NCBI RefSeq assembly: GCF_000315625.1
Contig: NW_005434650.1
Coordinates: forward strand, 705,201-769,200
Direction: 5' to 3'
DNA: 64,000 nt
From: Guillardia theta CCMP2712
Taxonomy: Eukaryota; Cryptophyceae; Pyrenomonadales; Geminigeraceae
Part shown: positions 20,872-32,441 of the stretch, one piece after another
Position numbering within the stretch: the first letter of the stretch is position 1
Layout of the letters: each line of letters opens with the position of its first letter
Notes under the pieces: generated by a model
The model's input: only the letters and a program-made list of their open reading frames with translations
What the model was told of the DNA's origin: nothing
Databases searched by the model: none
Position numbers and translations under genes: made by a program

Positions 20872-23800
20872 ATGGTGAGCGATGGTCAGAAGAGTGATGG
20901 GCAAACGGTGAAGCCGGAGGATGCGCTGAGGAACAAGTATGCGCAGGTGACATTTGTTTTGACTCCATGAACGAGTCTCTCCTGACAGCTTGCGAAGCTG
21001 AAAGCGAAGAAGCTAGCTGCCCAACAGAAGAGCGGAGCTGCAGGGGCAGCGGGTGCTGGCTCTGCCCTTGCTTCACCGTCGAGCTCAGCAGGAGGCGGCT
21101 CCTCCTCGTCCGCGTCTTTCACTTCTCCATCCTCAAGCTTGAAGGAGAAGTCATATGACGCCCTGGACAGCAAGAAACGGAAGTTGGAGAGCGAGCCGGA
21201 GACAGTGAAGGCCTCGTCTCTCACAAGGGAGGTCATCCAAGCTGTCCAGTCCTCCACCAAGAAGGCTGCCGTCAGCGATGCAGCGATCAACCCTGAAGTG
21301 AAGAAAGCCAAGGCAAAGCAGCCCCGCCCCTTCTGCGTCTTACACGCATGCTCTTGCTAGGTGATGAACATGAACATCCCGAGGCGGGCAACCCCGATAT
21401 CCTCGAAGCCAGCAGATCGAGAAGGAAACGCTCCTGGGTCAGACCCGGCTGGCGGAAGCGTCTGGAACAAGCCGAGGGTGAGTGTGTGCGGGGATGCGGG
21501 GAGGAAGTCGACCCTGAGCCTGACGGTGGGCGTGTCAAAGGCCGCAGGTGGAAACTCAGGAGTCACTAAGGGAATTCCGCACGAGTACCAGGGGAAGCTC
21601 CAAACTCTAGTGGAGCAGCAGATGTTGACGGTGAGGATGTTAACATCAAACAGTCGAGTGAGTGAAGCATTGACATACAGGCTGATGATGTGGAGGGCAT
21701 CAAGCAATGTATCCGGTCAGAGCAGGAGGACAACGTGGCGAGAGCTCTGGATCAGGTCAGGAGCCTGCTGCCTCCTTCCTCTTCTCTTGTACATGTTGTG
21801 ACAGCCTGACAGTTCCTGAAATCAAATCTGGACGGCATCAAGAACAAAGTTGGGTATTTCAACTGTAAGGGCACCAGCTAGCATTCTTGATTGTGCTGAC
21901 CTTAACACACAGCTATCCTAAGGAAAGCCAAGGACGGGAGGTCAAGAATGCCTTACAAGTCTCCTTCTTGATTTCATGTCCATGGTGGAACTGAAGATTT
22001 CAGCAGTAGCAATGAAGACGAGAAGCCAGGCTCTTCGAAGCTCATCTGGCCGCAAGAGGTGTGCCTATGCTGTTGACGGGAGGAGGATGAGACTGGAGAC
22101 GCCAGGAGAGAATCTTCTCCGACATGAACCTCAATGAGGTGAGCTGGTGCTGTGGGTCAGGAGGGCAAGTGAGATCATGAGCAGGGGAGATTGATTGAGA
22201 AAGAGATTCGCCTGGACAACATCTCTTGTGACTGCCTCGCTTGTTCGGACGAGCTCGTCTGAGTTTGATGGGGCCGCAGGCAGCCTTCCTCCGCCTGAAT
22301 CTCTCTTCTGTGAGGAGGGGAGCACAGACTCGTGAGCAGACTTGCTGGAGGAGGAAGAGCATGACCACTGAATGAAACAGAGAGATGGCCGGGGTCAAAT
22401 CCAACCTCACGAGCGTCCTGGACAAGCTCAAGGTCAGCCTGCGCCTCCTCTGCCCTCGTTCACTTGCTGCCTACAGGGAAATGACCCCTCGAGCCGGAGC
22501 AAGCAGTTCGCAAACCTGACTCTGACGGGTAGGCTGCTCAACGTCCTGAAGCAGAGGCAAGCGGAGGATCACACGGGAGACACGGCAAGCTGACTGCTTT
22601 CCCTTCCTGCTCCAGCGCCAAGCCGGAGCTGTGTTCGATCTACTGGGCCCAGTACTTCGAGATCTTCAACTCTTACTCGGTGATCCCCAACAACTGCCAG
22701 GTGGGTGTCGAGGCCTTCCTGACGATGTGGAGATGAAAGTTGGTTGCAGACCGAGAACAAGATCAAATCTCTTCATCTCTTCGAGTCGCCGCTGGTGGGA
22801 AGAGGATTCGCAGCCAGCATCTCCGCCCTGAACCACTTCCTCAAGCTCAAGTGAGGAGGAGGGAAAGGACGACAGGCTCCTCTGACCGCATGGCAGATGC
22901 ACGTCCTGGTCGTTAGAGTGGACGGGACACACAGGGTACGGATCGTGGTTGCTGGTCGTCGGGTGATGACGCCGAGGGCAGGCTGGAGTGGGAGATGCGC
23001 TGCAAGATAGGGACGAGCGAGAACGTGAGGAGCGAAGATGAAAGATTCCTCAGGTGAGAGGCGGGAGGCAAGGTCAGGAGAAGGAGGAGGAGGAGGAGGA
23101 AGAGGGATCTGGTAGGAAGGGATGAGCACAACAAGGAAGGGTTGTGTCATTACCGGGAGCACGAGGAGAAGGGTCAGCGGGAGCAGCAGCAAGAGAGGTT
23201 CGCTGGCAATCGTCTGACCAAACACTCAGGAGCACTCTCGATCACTGGGTGTTCAACAGTGAGGGGCAAGACTTTACCATCAATCAGAGCACCATCGACG
23301 CTCTCTGGAAGAAAACACAGGCAGGACTCGAGCTTGTGATGTGGAGAAGTAAAGGGACAAACAGGGAAGGGGCTCATGCCATATTGTCATTGCCGACAGC
23401 TCGACCAAGAAAACTGATGAGCTTGTGAGTGTTTGTTCGTATAATGCGCAAGTTCGAGCTAGTTCAATCTTATCCCCTTGTAGTTCGACCTTCCATTGTC
23501 ATCCTCCAGAAACCTCTTCCTCTCTCAGGTGATCTTCTTCCTCTGCCTCTGCTCCATACAGCTGAGCTTTACTCGCGTCTCCTTGCTCGCCTGCTCCCCC
23601 TCATTCCTCTGAACCTGTCAAATCTCCTCTTCGTCCACTTGATCCTCCTATCACTATCCCCTCCTGTATCCTTCCCCCTTTGCTCGTTCCTCCTGTATCC
23701 TTCCCCCTTTGCTCGTTCCTCCTGTATCCTTCCCCCTTTGCTCGTTCCTCCTGCATCCTTTCCCTTCTCTTCTTCTTGCTCTCTGAGTGTTAGTCTCTGA

Positions 23801-24929
23801 CACCAGCAACAGACCATCGCAGCTCTGTCTTCGCTAATGCAGGGCGGCACGCTTGTAAGCTCGTCGGGTCGCGTGTTGGCCTCTGACGTGGATCAAGATC
23901 ATGCGCATGTGGCAGCTCTACGAGAGCGAGAACGCAGCTCTCATCTTCCTCCTCAACAGCATCTTCTCCGAGGTTCCTCCCTCTTCAAGGTCGCTGAAAA
24001 CCTCCTGACATGCTCCCCAGACGGTTGTCTGCCGCCCGTCGACTGTCCAAAGCCCATGGTGCGAGCTAGTCAAAGTCTCCAGTCCTGCCGTCTCCTCCGC
24101 TTGCTGCTCCTCTTGCGCCTCGCTCTGTTTCCGCTCCTGTGTCGCTGACATGCGAGCAGCGGGCACGTCTTCCTTGTCTGTCTTGGCTTCAAGGGAATTT
24201 CTCAGCTCCATCTGGATGCTCTTTCGAAGGCGATTGGGGAGGATACAGAGGCAGACGAAGGACCTCGGATGACGATGGTGAGGGAGTAGGCTGTTAACAG
24301 CAGGCCCGTTGACGAGCTGACAGATTCCAAGAAGCTTTCTTCCTTCATCGTGGGTTCAGGTTTTCCTTGATCACACTGTTTCTCAGTCTTAGCATCTCTT
24401 GTCAGCAAATCAGGACGTGTGTCGAGTTCTTTGCGAACTTGCAGGTTGACTGAGCAACTGAACATGATGTGGTGTTGATATGTTTTTGTGATCAGATCGC
24501 AATCATCAACCGCGATCTTGACGTCAACAACAACTTACAGCAGCATCTGAGGGAGATCTATAGCGTAAGCTGATCCTCCCTTACGTCTCCCCTCTCATCG
24601 CCTGCCTTACAAGACTCGGGATCGCGCTGCTCAACAATGGCGCGTACGCTACAACTGTCGCACGCTGAGCTCGGTTGTCACTTGCACTTCTGACTCGCAT
24701 GACGCTGTCTCGCTAGATTCAAGATCGTCTGACTAAGGACGCTGGCATCATGAACCTCAACATATCCTCAGCAGGCACGTTGACCCTCCTGCTCTTGCTC
24801 CTCTCACATCGCTCAAGGCGGCAAGCAATGGTTCGCCATACGAGGACGCTTCTCGCACAACTTCTCGGTGAGAGGAGGAGCAGGAGCGGGAGGGGACCTG
24901 ACGATTCGTTTCAGTCTATCAAGGCTTGA
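20872..24929 (+). CDS. Unrecognised multi-exon gene with Lys/Ser-rich N-terminus
   Basis: Not a family I can name. Exon 1 starts at 20872 (MVSDGQKSDGQTVKPEDAL) and ends at a GTGACA donor. Exon 2 (about 20990-21320) is Ala/Lys/Ser-rich (LAKLKAKKLAAQQKS, DSKKRKLESEPETVKAS) and includes a candidate nuclear localisation signal. Later open segments with good splice edges include IPRRATPISSKPADREGN (about 21375), DDVEGIKQCIRSEQEDNVAR (21685), SNLTSVLDKLK (22400), FANLTLTGRLLNVLKQRQ (22510), YWAQYFEIFNSYSVIPNN (22640), LHLFESPLVGRGFAASISAL (22770), NSEGQDFTINQSTIDALWKK (23260), MRMWQLYESENAALIFLLNS (23905) and GGKQWFAIRGRFSHNFS (24815). The last exon reads SIKA and stops at 24927-24929. These suggest one soluble protein in 15 or more small exons. 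Its 3' end converges on ferlin 120 bp away. Confidence 0.5.
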
Positions 24930-25049
24930 ACAAGTTCACAAGGTCTGGAGATCGAAGGAGGAGAGAGGTCAGTTTGAGAGCAATCGAAGCTTCTGTAACA
25001 GGCGGCTGCTTCAGTCTGATTGTCTGTGCATTGCTCTTGTATTCTTGTA

Positions 25050-25323
25050 CTAAAAAGAGATACCAAACAACTTGGAGAAGCTGGGTACAAGTCCTAACTG
25101 CATCACATATACGTAGACGACGATGAAGAGGATAAGTAGAATACAACAACAGATGCAGCAGCAGCATGGTTTCTCGATTGATCGCCTCCTTGCCTGCGTC
25201 GACGTCAAGGAAAGCTACAACGACTGCGAAACTTACAAACATAGATGATGTACGCCTTGCAACCCTCGGGGTCCAGGATAGGATTGGTGGGCTGTGGCGG
25301 TCGATTGCTGCCGTCCAGTCTAT

Positions 25324-25403
<80 letters not shown>

Positions 25404-28400
25404 TTGAGACTTACGGGTCCTGGAGTTTGGCTGGCCCTGCCTTGAAGCCGAGAGACGCAGGGATGGCTCGGGCCTTGGCTCGCGGCATGATCTGCACGAA
25501 TGTCAGGCAAATGTCACATTGGCGGCGACGACTTTCCTGGATGGTGAGCTGAATTTCGCACTGGTAGTTGCGTTTGAAGTCGTATCCTGGTGCTCTAAAG
25601 TCCTTGTTCGTCTTGCAACCTGGTCCACCAGGGTGGCAGAGTCTGAACCACCTGCAGCGAGGGATGAGCGTCAAGGAGAGGAGAGATTCGACAACACCTG
25701 AAAGGATATTTTGTTCCTTCCTCATCAACCCCCATGTGCCTGCTGCCTGAAAAAGCAAATTGAGCGAGCAGGAGGGAAAGGACTGCACACTACTTTCAGG
25801 CTGAAGAGAAACTATCTCCATGTCATCTGCTGACGTCTTTCCAAGGTTTCGCTGCATGCAGTCCAAGAAGAGGGGCTGAAGTGAAAGTCAGCAAGCCCAC
25901 CTCTGGATCAGTGAGCACCTGTAAAGGCAGAAGACCCTCCGCGATGGCATGCTGGCCGCCAAGGAGGGAGTCGTGCCAGACAGTCAACTTTAGGATGAAA
26001 TCTTTCGCTGGCACCGTCGGATCAGGACAAGGGAATTTGAGGCCCTTGAACTTGATCCGATAGTTGAACATGGCGTTCCTCGACACTTTGACACCGTAGT
26101 CGGTGTCCGTCTCCTTCACCCTACCCCACCCCATCATCTCAGCTCGAATGATCACGTCGCTCGTGTATCCATTCTTCGGGGCGCAGCTCTTGAGGTTCCA
26201 TACGATCATCCGCATCTCAAGAGGCATCTGCCTGCCAGCGATGTTGATGTCCTTCTCCGGGTAGTCATCGACATCCACTCGCAGAACAGCATCCACGATC
26301 ACCAACATCTTCCCCACTGTGATGCCTGGCCTGTTCTGATTGTAGAGGTCCCGCGTCTCCCTGGGCTTGTTCACCGTCTTCTTGGCCCATTCTTCACAGA
26401 ACCATCTGTCTTCAAGGTCCACGATGGTCTCCCCTATCACCCTGTCTCCCCCAACTAGATTCCCCAGCACTGGTTGCAGCAAGCCCAAGTTTGCTTCTTC
26501 CATCAGCCGTATGTGCAGTAGCGAGGGTCCCGGCAGCTTGCCTGGTATCTTGGCACACCTGAAGAACTGGGGGTTGAGAGCTGTGATCGGATCATAAAAG
26601 TCGCGCCATTTCCATTTCTCATCGCCCAAGGTGACTTCAATGAAATTGTCAGACTTTGCAACTCCGTCGACGACGGTTGATGGACTGACTTGAAACGCCT
26701 TGAGCAGGTAGACTCTTATTTCAAGGTCTGTGGCAGGATAGTTCTCGTTCACATCGGGCACCTCGTACGGAACCTCTCTTCCGTTCTTGAGCTCCACCAT
26801 GTCAAGGTATCTTGGTTCTTCGCCGCGGGCCTCAGCTTGCGCCTGATCTTCCAGTTTGAAAAGCTTCACCTTACACTTGAGGAAACCGACAATCTCATAC
26901 TTGGCTAATTTCACATTCTTGATCGGACCTCGATACAAGGGGAGCTCATCGAAGATTTCCGTCAGGCGATTCTTCCAGGCCCCCTTCTTTCCATACTTTT
27001 CAACCGTCGCATCTTCGATGGGGCAATCATAGAGGGGATGCATTCTGAAGAGCATCCACTCTGCGTTTGGCTTTCCATCGGGAGTGTCGACCTTCTCTTG
27101 TCTATCTGGGAGCTCGTCATCCTCTCCTTCGATGCCTTCGCCTTCTTGAACTGGTTCAGGCTCATCCATCTCCTCCATGTTCGGGTCTCCCATTTCATCG
27201 TCCGCATCATCAGGAGCGTCGGCTAGTTCCAGCGGCATTGCACCCTGAGGTGGCTCCTCGGATACATCCTTGACTTCATCCTCCAAGGCCGGCTTTCCTT
27301 CCTGGTCCCCCTCTTCCTCCACCTTCTCCTCACTCTCAGTCACTTTTTGTTTGGAGGCAGCAGCCTCAGGCTTTGGTTTACTCTGTTTGACTTTGTTGCC
27401 TGCATCAAGAAACGAAGTCACTCTTTCCACAAACTTGTCTTCATCCCGAGCGTCGATGTATTGATCGAATGCTCGGACAACTGCTTCATCTCTCTTTGCA
27501 AACAGAGCTTCCAAATTTTTGCTTTGTTTCGCTGAGATGACTCCCTCCTTTTTCAAAGATTGTAGCATTTCAAAGAATTTCTTTCTTCTTTCCTTTTGTC
27601 TCTTTTTCTCCTTTGCCTCCTCGTCTTCATCTTCATCGTCGTCGTCGTCAGACACCTCTTCACCCTCATCGGATGGATAGAAGTCTTCGGTCGGAATACT
27701 GCCGTAAGCGACAATTGGTGGCTTTTCATTCCATGGGATCTGAAAAGGAAGCCCAAGAGTGGAGTGATCATAGATGTAAAAGTCGAGGTAGGGGGCATAA
27801 CGCTTCTCCTCGGGCAGGCCAACATTGATTTCAACACATTCCATGAAGTTCGCGTTGGTACCACTCGGACGTGAAGTAGATTTGGTGGTCTGTGCAGTTG
27901 AAGGATCATCACAGCAAATTTCAACCTGAGGCGCAAATATAGGATGGAAGGGGTAGGGAGAAGTAAGGTCTCTTAACCCGAGGACTTGAATCTGGATCTT
28001 GCAATCAATCATTGGAACAGGTCGAACTGGCGCCTTGCTGGTCCATGTTTCTGCATCTTCTGGATCAACCGGCGACTTGTCGGGCACCAGAGGACGAGGA
28101 GGCTCTTTCATCAGCATTTCATTCACCTCGATGATTTGAAACGAAGTCAGGATGTGACCCTCGACGACATCTGGATTTCCGCGAGAGAGAGGGATGTAGA
28201 CAGGATTTGACTTCCTTCCGAAGAGGTCTGATGGAGATATAAAGACTCTTCCAAGCAAACTGGCTTGTTCCCCATTTTCCTCAAGCACACTCAGTTCAAT
28301 CTTGGGAGACAGCTTGAGCATCGCCTTATTCTTTTCAACTTCCACGTAGTCTTCCGGATCAACACAGTATTCTTCTGCTCCCCAATCAACATTCTGAGGG

Positions 28401-30496
28401 AGTACAAACAACCTCAAATCATCCAAAAGAAGTGTAGTGTCAAAAGTAGGATTGTTCGTCAAATATGCAGTGTGGGTTTTTTTCGGCGGATTCAAAAGAT
28501 ACTTGACTTCGACAAAGGAATTTGCAATACCGATGTCATTCTTTGCCACGAGCTCCTTCGCTTGGTAGATATGAGCTTTCACATTGAAGTGTCTATACCA
28601 ATTCAAATATTCGGACCACGGAGCTGGGATTGGGTGAATGTTCCAGCTGGCCCAGGGGCTGAGAATTGGAGGTCCTTTGGGGGGTCCATTAGCACATTTC
28701 TCTCGAGATGCAAACCATAGCTTGACGCTGAAACCCAAGAAGCCAGCGGGATCATCTGGAGATAGCGCGCAGATAGCATCACGTTTCAGTCCGACATACT
28801 GATAGCCTGTGTATGGATTGAGAATGTTCTGAGTTTTGGGGTCATCTTCCTTTCCCCATGGAGCACGCTTTGAAGGTTCTGGAGCAGGGAACTCTGGGGG
28901 TAGAATGATTGATGCCAGACCTTCGTACTTTCCACCTGTGCCGTTGTCTTCTCTGTCCATGCCGATGTATACGTTCTCTTTGAAATACTCTGAGTCGCCA
29001 CCTCCAAGTGCAGTCTTAATACTGCCCTTCCACATGCCTATCAATGCTTTGTCGAACTGTAAGAAGCTCATGCGGTAGACTTTGATCCACAGATCTGGTA
29101 GTCTTTCAACAAAGAGCTCTGGGTCCCAAACTTTTCCAGATGGATCTGAAGGATTATCTCTGGCATTGTCGAAAGGCAAATCATATTCAAGCTCCACAGC
29201 TTCAAAAAATTCAAAGAGGCCATTGTCTGAGAGCGGTTTAGGTTTGATGAAAACGCTTTTTCTCCCTACTTGAAACTCAACAACAATCTCGCTCTGCATT
29301 CCGGAAGTCACGAAAGCTTGACCGAAAAAGCAATGGAATCGAAAGAACATCTTTTGCATAGCATCCGACCACATGATTGCACAATCCTTGGGCTTGAGAG
29401 CGATGACGCCTGGAGAGGGCTCCTTCTTTTCACTTCTCTCTTCGATTTCTGCTGCCAGTAGAACTCTACCGCAATAAACAGATTGTTCTTCAAAATCTCC
29501 AGGAAGTCTGGGCACGCCCGCACTTTCCATCATATTGTCAATGCTTTGCCCGCCGAAGAGACCAATTCCTGTACGGAAAGGATCATTCCTTCTCTCGTAC
29601 ATGTCGATCCATCTTGGCTCTTTATAGTACTCCTGGCGGATGACAATGTCTTTCCAGCTGAAGACAATATGTGACAGTCTGGACACATTGGCATCCCACA
29701 CTTCACAAATGATCAGGTCGCAATACGAGGGTTCATAGAAAGGTAACTGCAGCATCGTATTCCATTTCGGTCGGAGCGAATTCGGGAAAGGGTCTGATGA
29801 GATTGCACCGCAGCCACTGATGACTCTAAAGACTGGATCTGCTGTCCGTTCTGATCCGGTCCCGAGATCAAACCCCTGGTAGACAAGGAGCTTGAAGTTG
29901 TATTGGTGGGAAGCACACTTTCTCAGATTCAACCGAGGAATTTGCAGAATGTCATGAAAATTAAGTTCCCAGTCTGCAACGTCATCTGGAGCTCGACTTT
30001 GAACTTGCCCTGGCTCATCAATGTTGTTGATGATGCAATTCAGCTTCAGAAAACCCATTGGCTCGGCCGGGAGATCGGAGTTAGGATCAACTAGAGGAAA
30101 CCATTGCATTGGAAGCATGTGACCTTCACTGAGAAAAATGTCCAAGATTCCTAACCGAACTTCTCCGATGAATTTTGGTCCGAGCAAAGTGGTATGATAG
30201 ACCGATATCATCAGGCAGGAAGCAAAGAAATCTTCTGGCTGTCCAGTATACTCCCTCTTGAAGGTTCTGTTTGGAATTTCATTTATACACTTTTCCATGA
30301 CTTTGGAATCCTCTCGAATGCCGAGATGGCTTACTTGGATCAACATATTGTTCGTTCCATTCCCAGCAATGGCTTTGATGCCGCGAGCATCCCATACTGT
30401 GGTGATGACATTCCAACTACAGTCACGAGAATTGTGCTTTTCCTTATACTCTCTGCATAGCATAGAGTATGCAGGAACTGGGTGCCATGTCGGCAT
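25050..30496 (-). CDS. Ferlin-family multi-C2 tail-anchored protein
   Basis: Ferlins act in Ca2+-dependent membrane fusion and repair. One 4.7-kb exon from the Met at 30496 encodes about 1530 residues. It holds C2-like domains near residues 25-150, 205-330, 660-800 and 850-960. An acidic then helical linker follows (DDDDDEDEDEEAKEKKRQK, then FFEMLQSLKKEGVISAKQ). Then come the two best-conserved domains, C2E (LEIRVYLLKAFQVSP to GETIVDLEDRWFCEEW) and C2F (EMRMIVWNLKSCAPKNGYTS to LKLTVWHDSLLGGQHA). Small 3' exons follow. One carries a Cys-rich TM anchor (KPCCCCICCCILLILFIVV) and the stop at 25050-25052, matching the C-terminal anchor of ferlins. Near 25898-25874 the frame must shift: either a 25-nt intron or an indel. 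A GGCA array sits in a 3' intron. Several C2 loops lack a full Asp set, so Ca2+ binding is uncertain. Confidence 0.9.
25324..25404. repeat. GGCA tetranucleotide array in a ferlin intron
   Basis: About 20 perfect tandem copies of GGCA (TGCC on the gene strand). The array directly follows a GTAAGTCTC donor of ferlin, so it is intronic. The Ala-Gly-Arg-Gln and Leu-Pro-Ala-Cys frames over it are artefacts. Confidence 0.9.
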
Positions 30497-31448
30497 CTTG
30501 CTATCGGATCTTGAAAGAGGATCAGGGATTGATTGGACCCGCCATTCGAAGAGCGAAAAACTTTACTGTCAAAGAAAAGATGTCAAGCAAGTTCAAAGGG
30601 ACATCAAGAGAGAAAGATGTCATGACGACAAGCTTCTGCAATCAATTTGATCACCTGCAGTTTCTCCAGCTGCTCCCACCTAGCCTGCTGTCCTGTCCCT
30701 TCACCTTCGCATCCCTTGCATTCCACAGGTCGCGCAACCTGGCTCCGAATAAATTACAGTCCATCATTTCATTATAATAACCCAAATAATTTGAATATTT
30801 GCAAACTTACTCTTTAAATATGAAATTAGAATAGGACTATTTCAATCATTGAGAAGGAAGTACCACCGCTTGGTTCTTAATCGGCCCGGTAGGATCTGAA
30901 CAGCCGCGCTGCCAAGTGAGAGTTTCATAACCGTTGAACGGTAGTAACGGCATGCCATGGTCGGCCGGGCCGGGCCGCTGGGCCGCAGGCCCGCACTACG
31001 GCCAGGCGCCGCCGCTACTAATCACCGGGTGGCTGCCCCGCCGCACTCAACTTGGCAACGGCCGCACACTGAGGCTCCGAGGCTCTGCCTGTCTGCTAAC
31101 TGTCAGTGCGCGGCCCACAGTTAGCGGCCCCGGGCCTGGCACCGACGGTGCCGGACCCCGATTCCAGCCCTCTCAGGCTGTGACCGTGAGTTGTATGCGA
31201 CTACGGTACCTGGGCAGCCTGCTGAGCTGGCGGCCGGGTCACCGGGTACTACGGTAGCGGGCCCGGCCTTCCTGCGCGGTTCTGAGGCGGGTCATTTGAA
31301 GTTTCATTTCAGGGGCCGCATTCTTGCAGGCGGGGGAGAAGAGGAGGAAGAAGAGACGGGCTGAAGGAAGACACAAGCAGCCCTTCCTTGCTGAAACCTC
31401 TCGAATCTTGTGTGTTGGTTTCTGCAGGAGAGGACCAGTGAGACAGAA
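30497..31448. promoter_or_regulatory. Divergent promoter region with GC-rich island
   Basis: Sits between the start of ferlin (minus) and the plastid-protein gene (plus). About 230 bp of AT-rich sequence (30640-30870) borders a roughly 400-bp island (30880-31290) that is very GC-rich, with GGCCGGGCCGGGCC-type motifs and many CpG. The island probably serves as promoter for one or both genes. A 107-codon frame inside it (30934-31257) has the composition of the island and is not called. Confidence 0.55.
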
Positions 31449-32441
31449 ATGAAACTCATGGTGATTCGTGTTGCGATGTTTGTTTGCCTCGCAGACAGTT
31501 TAATGGCATTCAATGTGTGGTTTCCATGCTTCAGCGGAAATGCTATTTCGAAACCTTTATTCCTTCGTCATCATGAAGAAGTTGAAAGAGGCAGGCACAT
31601 CAGTATGCACGCGATAAAACGCGAATCAAAACAGAAATGGTATGAAGGAATCGACAGGAACAGCGAAGAGTACAAGAAAACGCTTGAGCGTCAGCGTCAG
31701 CTTACAGATTCCATGTCGGTGCTCGAAAAATGGGACGAGTCAATGAGGGAATTTTATCAGAAACATGCAGACGCCACAGCTCCTCTCGGAGATGTGGAGG
31801 GCCTAGTCAAAGTGGCTGGAGCGCAGGAGCGACGAGCGCTGCGGGAGGCATGCAAGATTCTGTCCTCGGAAGCTTACTATGTCCTCCTTGGGATGAATGC
31901 AGGGACAGAGGAGGAAGTCCGCAGGTGCTTCCAGCAGTGGATTGAAGGGCTCCAGCTCCCGATGCCTGAGCAGGTGCCGTACATGGACGACAACTTCGGC
32001 ACAGAATTTCTCGATCGCGCAAGCATGAGCCAGGAGCTGCAGACGAGGTTTGATGGTCCAGTCCATCTTGCATACAACTCAAAGGCAGGAGAAGCGGCGG
32101 ATGCTCCTCCTCGAGTGCACATCATGCCTTATCCTGCTATGGATCGCGGAACGGTCTTCACTCCAATCCTGGAGGGATTTTTCACTCAGTACGGTGAAAT
32201 TCCTCTGAATCTCTTCGATGTTGCCTTGGATGAGAAAATTCCGGAGGGGTATGAGTCAGTAGATGAGAGCGTGCGCTCCAAGGACGTCGCCGCCCGCCAG
32301 CATGCAGCCCTGGGCAATGCATATGCGAACCCGAGTGCTATGAAGGATGTGAAAGTTGCCAAACCTTCAGAATCAGAATCTTCATGTGAGCAAGCGCAAA
32401 ACCTTCTCGACCAAACTTCATCCAGCGAATTTCTCAACTAG
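31449..32441 (+). CDS. Plastid-targeted protein resembling DUF1824
   Basis: A single exon of 330 codons from 31449. The N-terminus has a hydrophobic signal peptide (MKLMVIRVAMFVCLADSLMA) followed at once by Phe (FNVWF), then a Ser/Lys/Arg-bearing stretch free of acidic residues for about 20 positions. This is the bipartite pattern that directs proteins through the ER into red-algal-derived plastids. The body has a coiled segment, a helical region (LREACKILSSEAYYVLLGMN), FDGPVHLAYNSKAGEAADAP and a terminal EIPLNLF. The last three recall the cyanobacterial/plastid DUF1824 family (PF08854), whose function I do not know. That assignment is from memory and tentative. A Ser/Glu-rich tail follows. 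An upstream in-frame Met at 31410 would bury the signal peptide, so 31449 is preferred. Confidence 0.7.
   Translation: MKLMVIRVAMFVCLADSLMAFNVWFPCFSGNAISKPLFLRHHEEVERGRHISMHAIKRESKQKWYEGIDRNSEEYKKTLERQRQLTDSMSVLEKWDESMREFYQKHADATAPLGDVEGLVKVAGAQERRALREACKILSSEAYYVLLGMNAGTEEEVRRCFQQWIEGLQLPMPEQVPYMDDNFGTEFLDRASMSQELQTRFDGPVHLAYNSKAGEAADAPPRVHIMPYPAMDRGTVFTPILEGFFTQYGEIPLNLFDVALDEKIPEGYESVDESVRSKDVAARQHAALGNAYANPSAMKDVKVAKPSESESSCEQAQNLLDQTSSSEFLN

Noticed and set aside
25324-25404. Possible CRISPR-like or regulatory array
   Set aside because: It is a pure GGCA tetranucleotide microsatellite with no spacers, inside an intron, in a eukaryotic genome.
30934-31257. 107-codon frame inside the GC-rich island
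   Set aside because: Gly/Arg/Pro-rich composition mirrors the island and stop codons are rare at such GC content. There is no domain or splice support.
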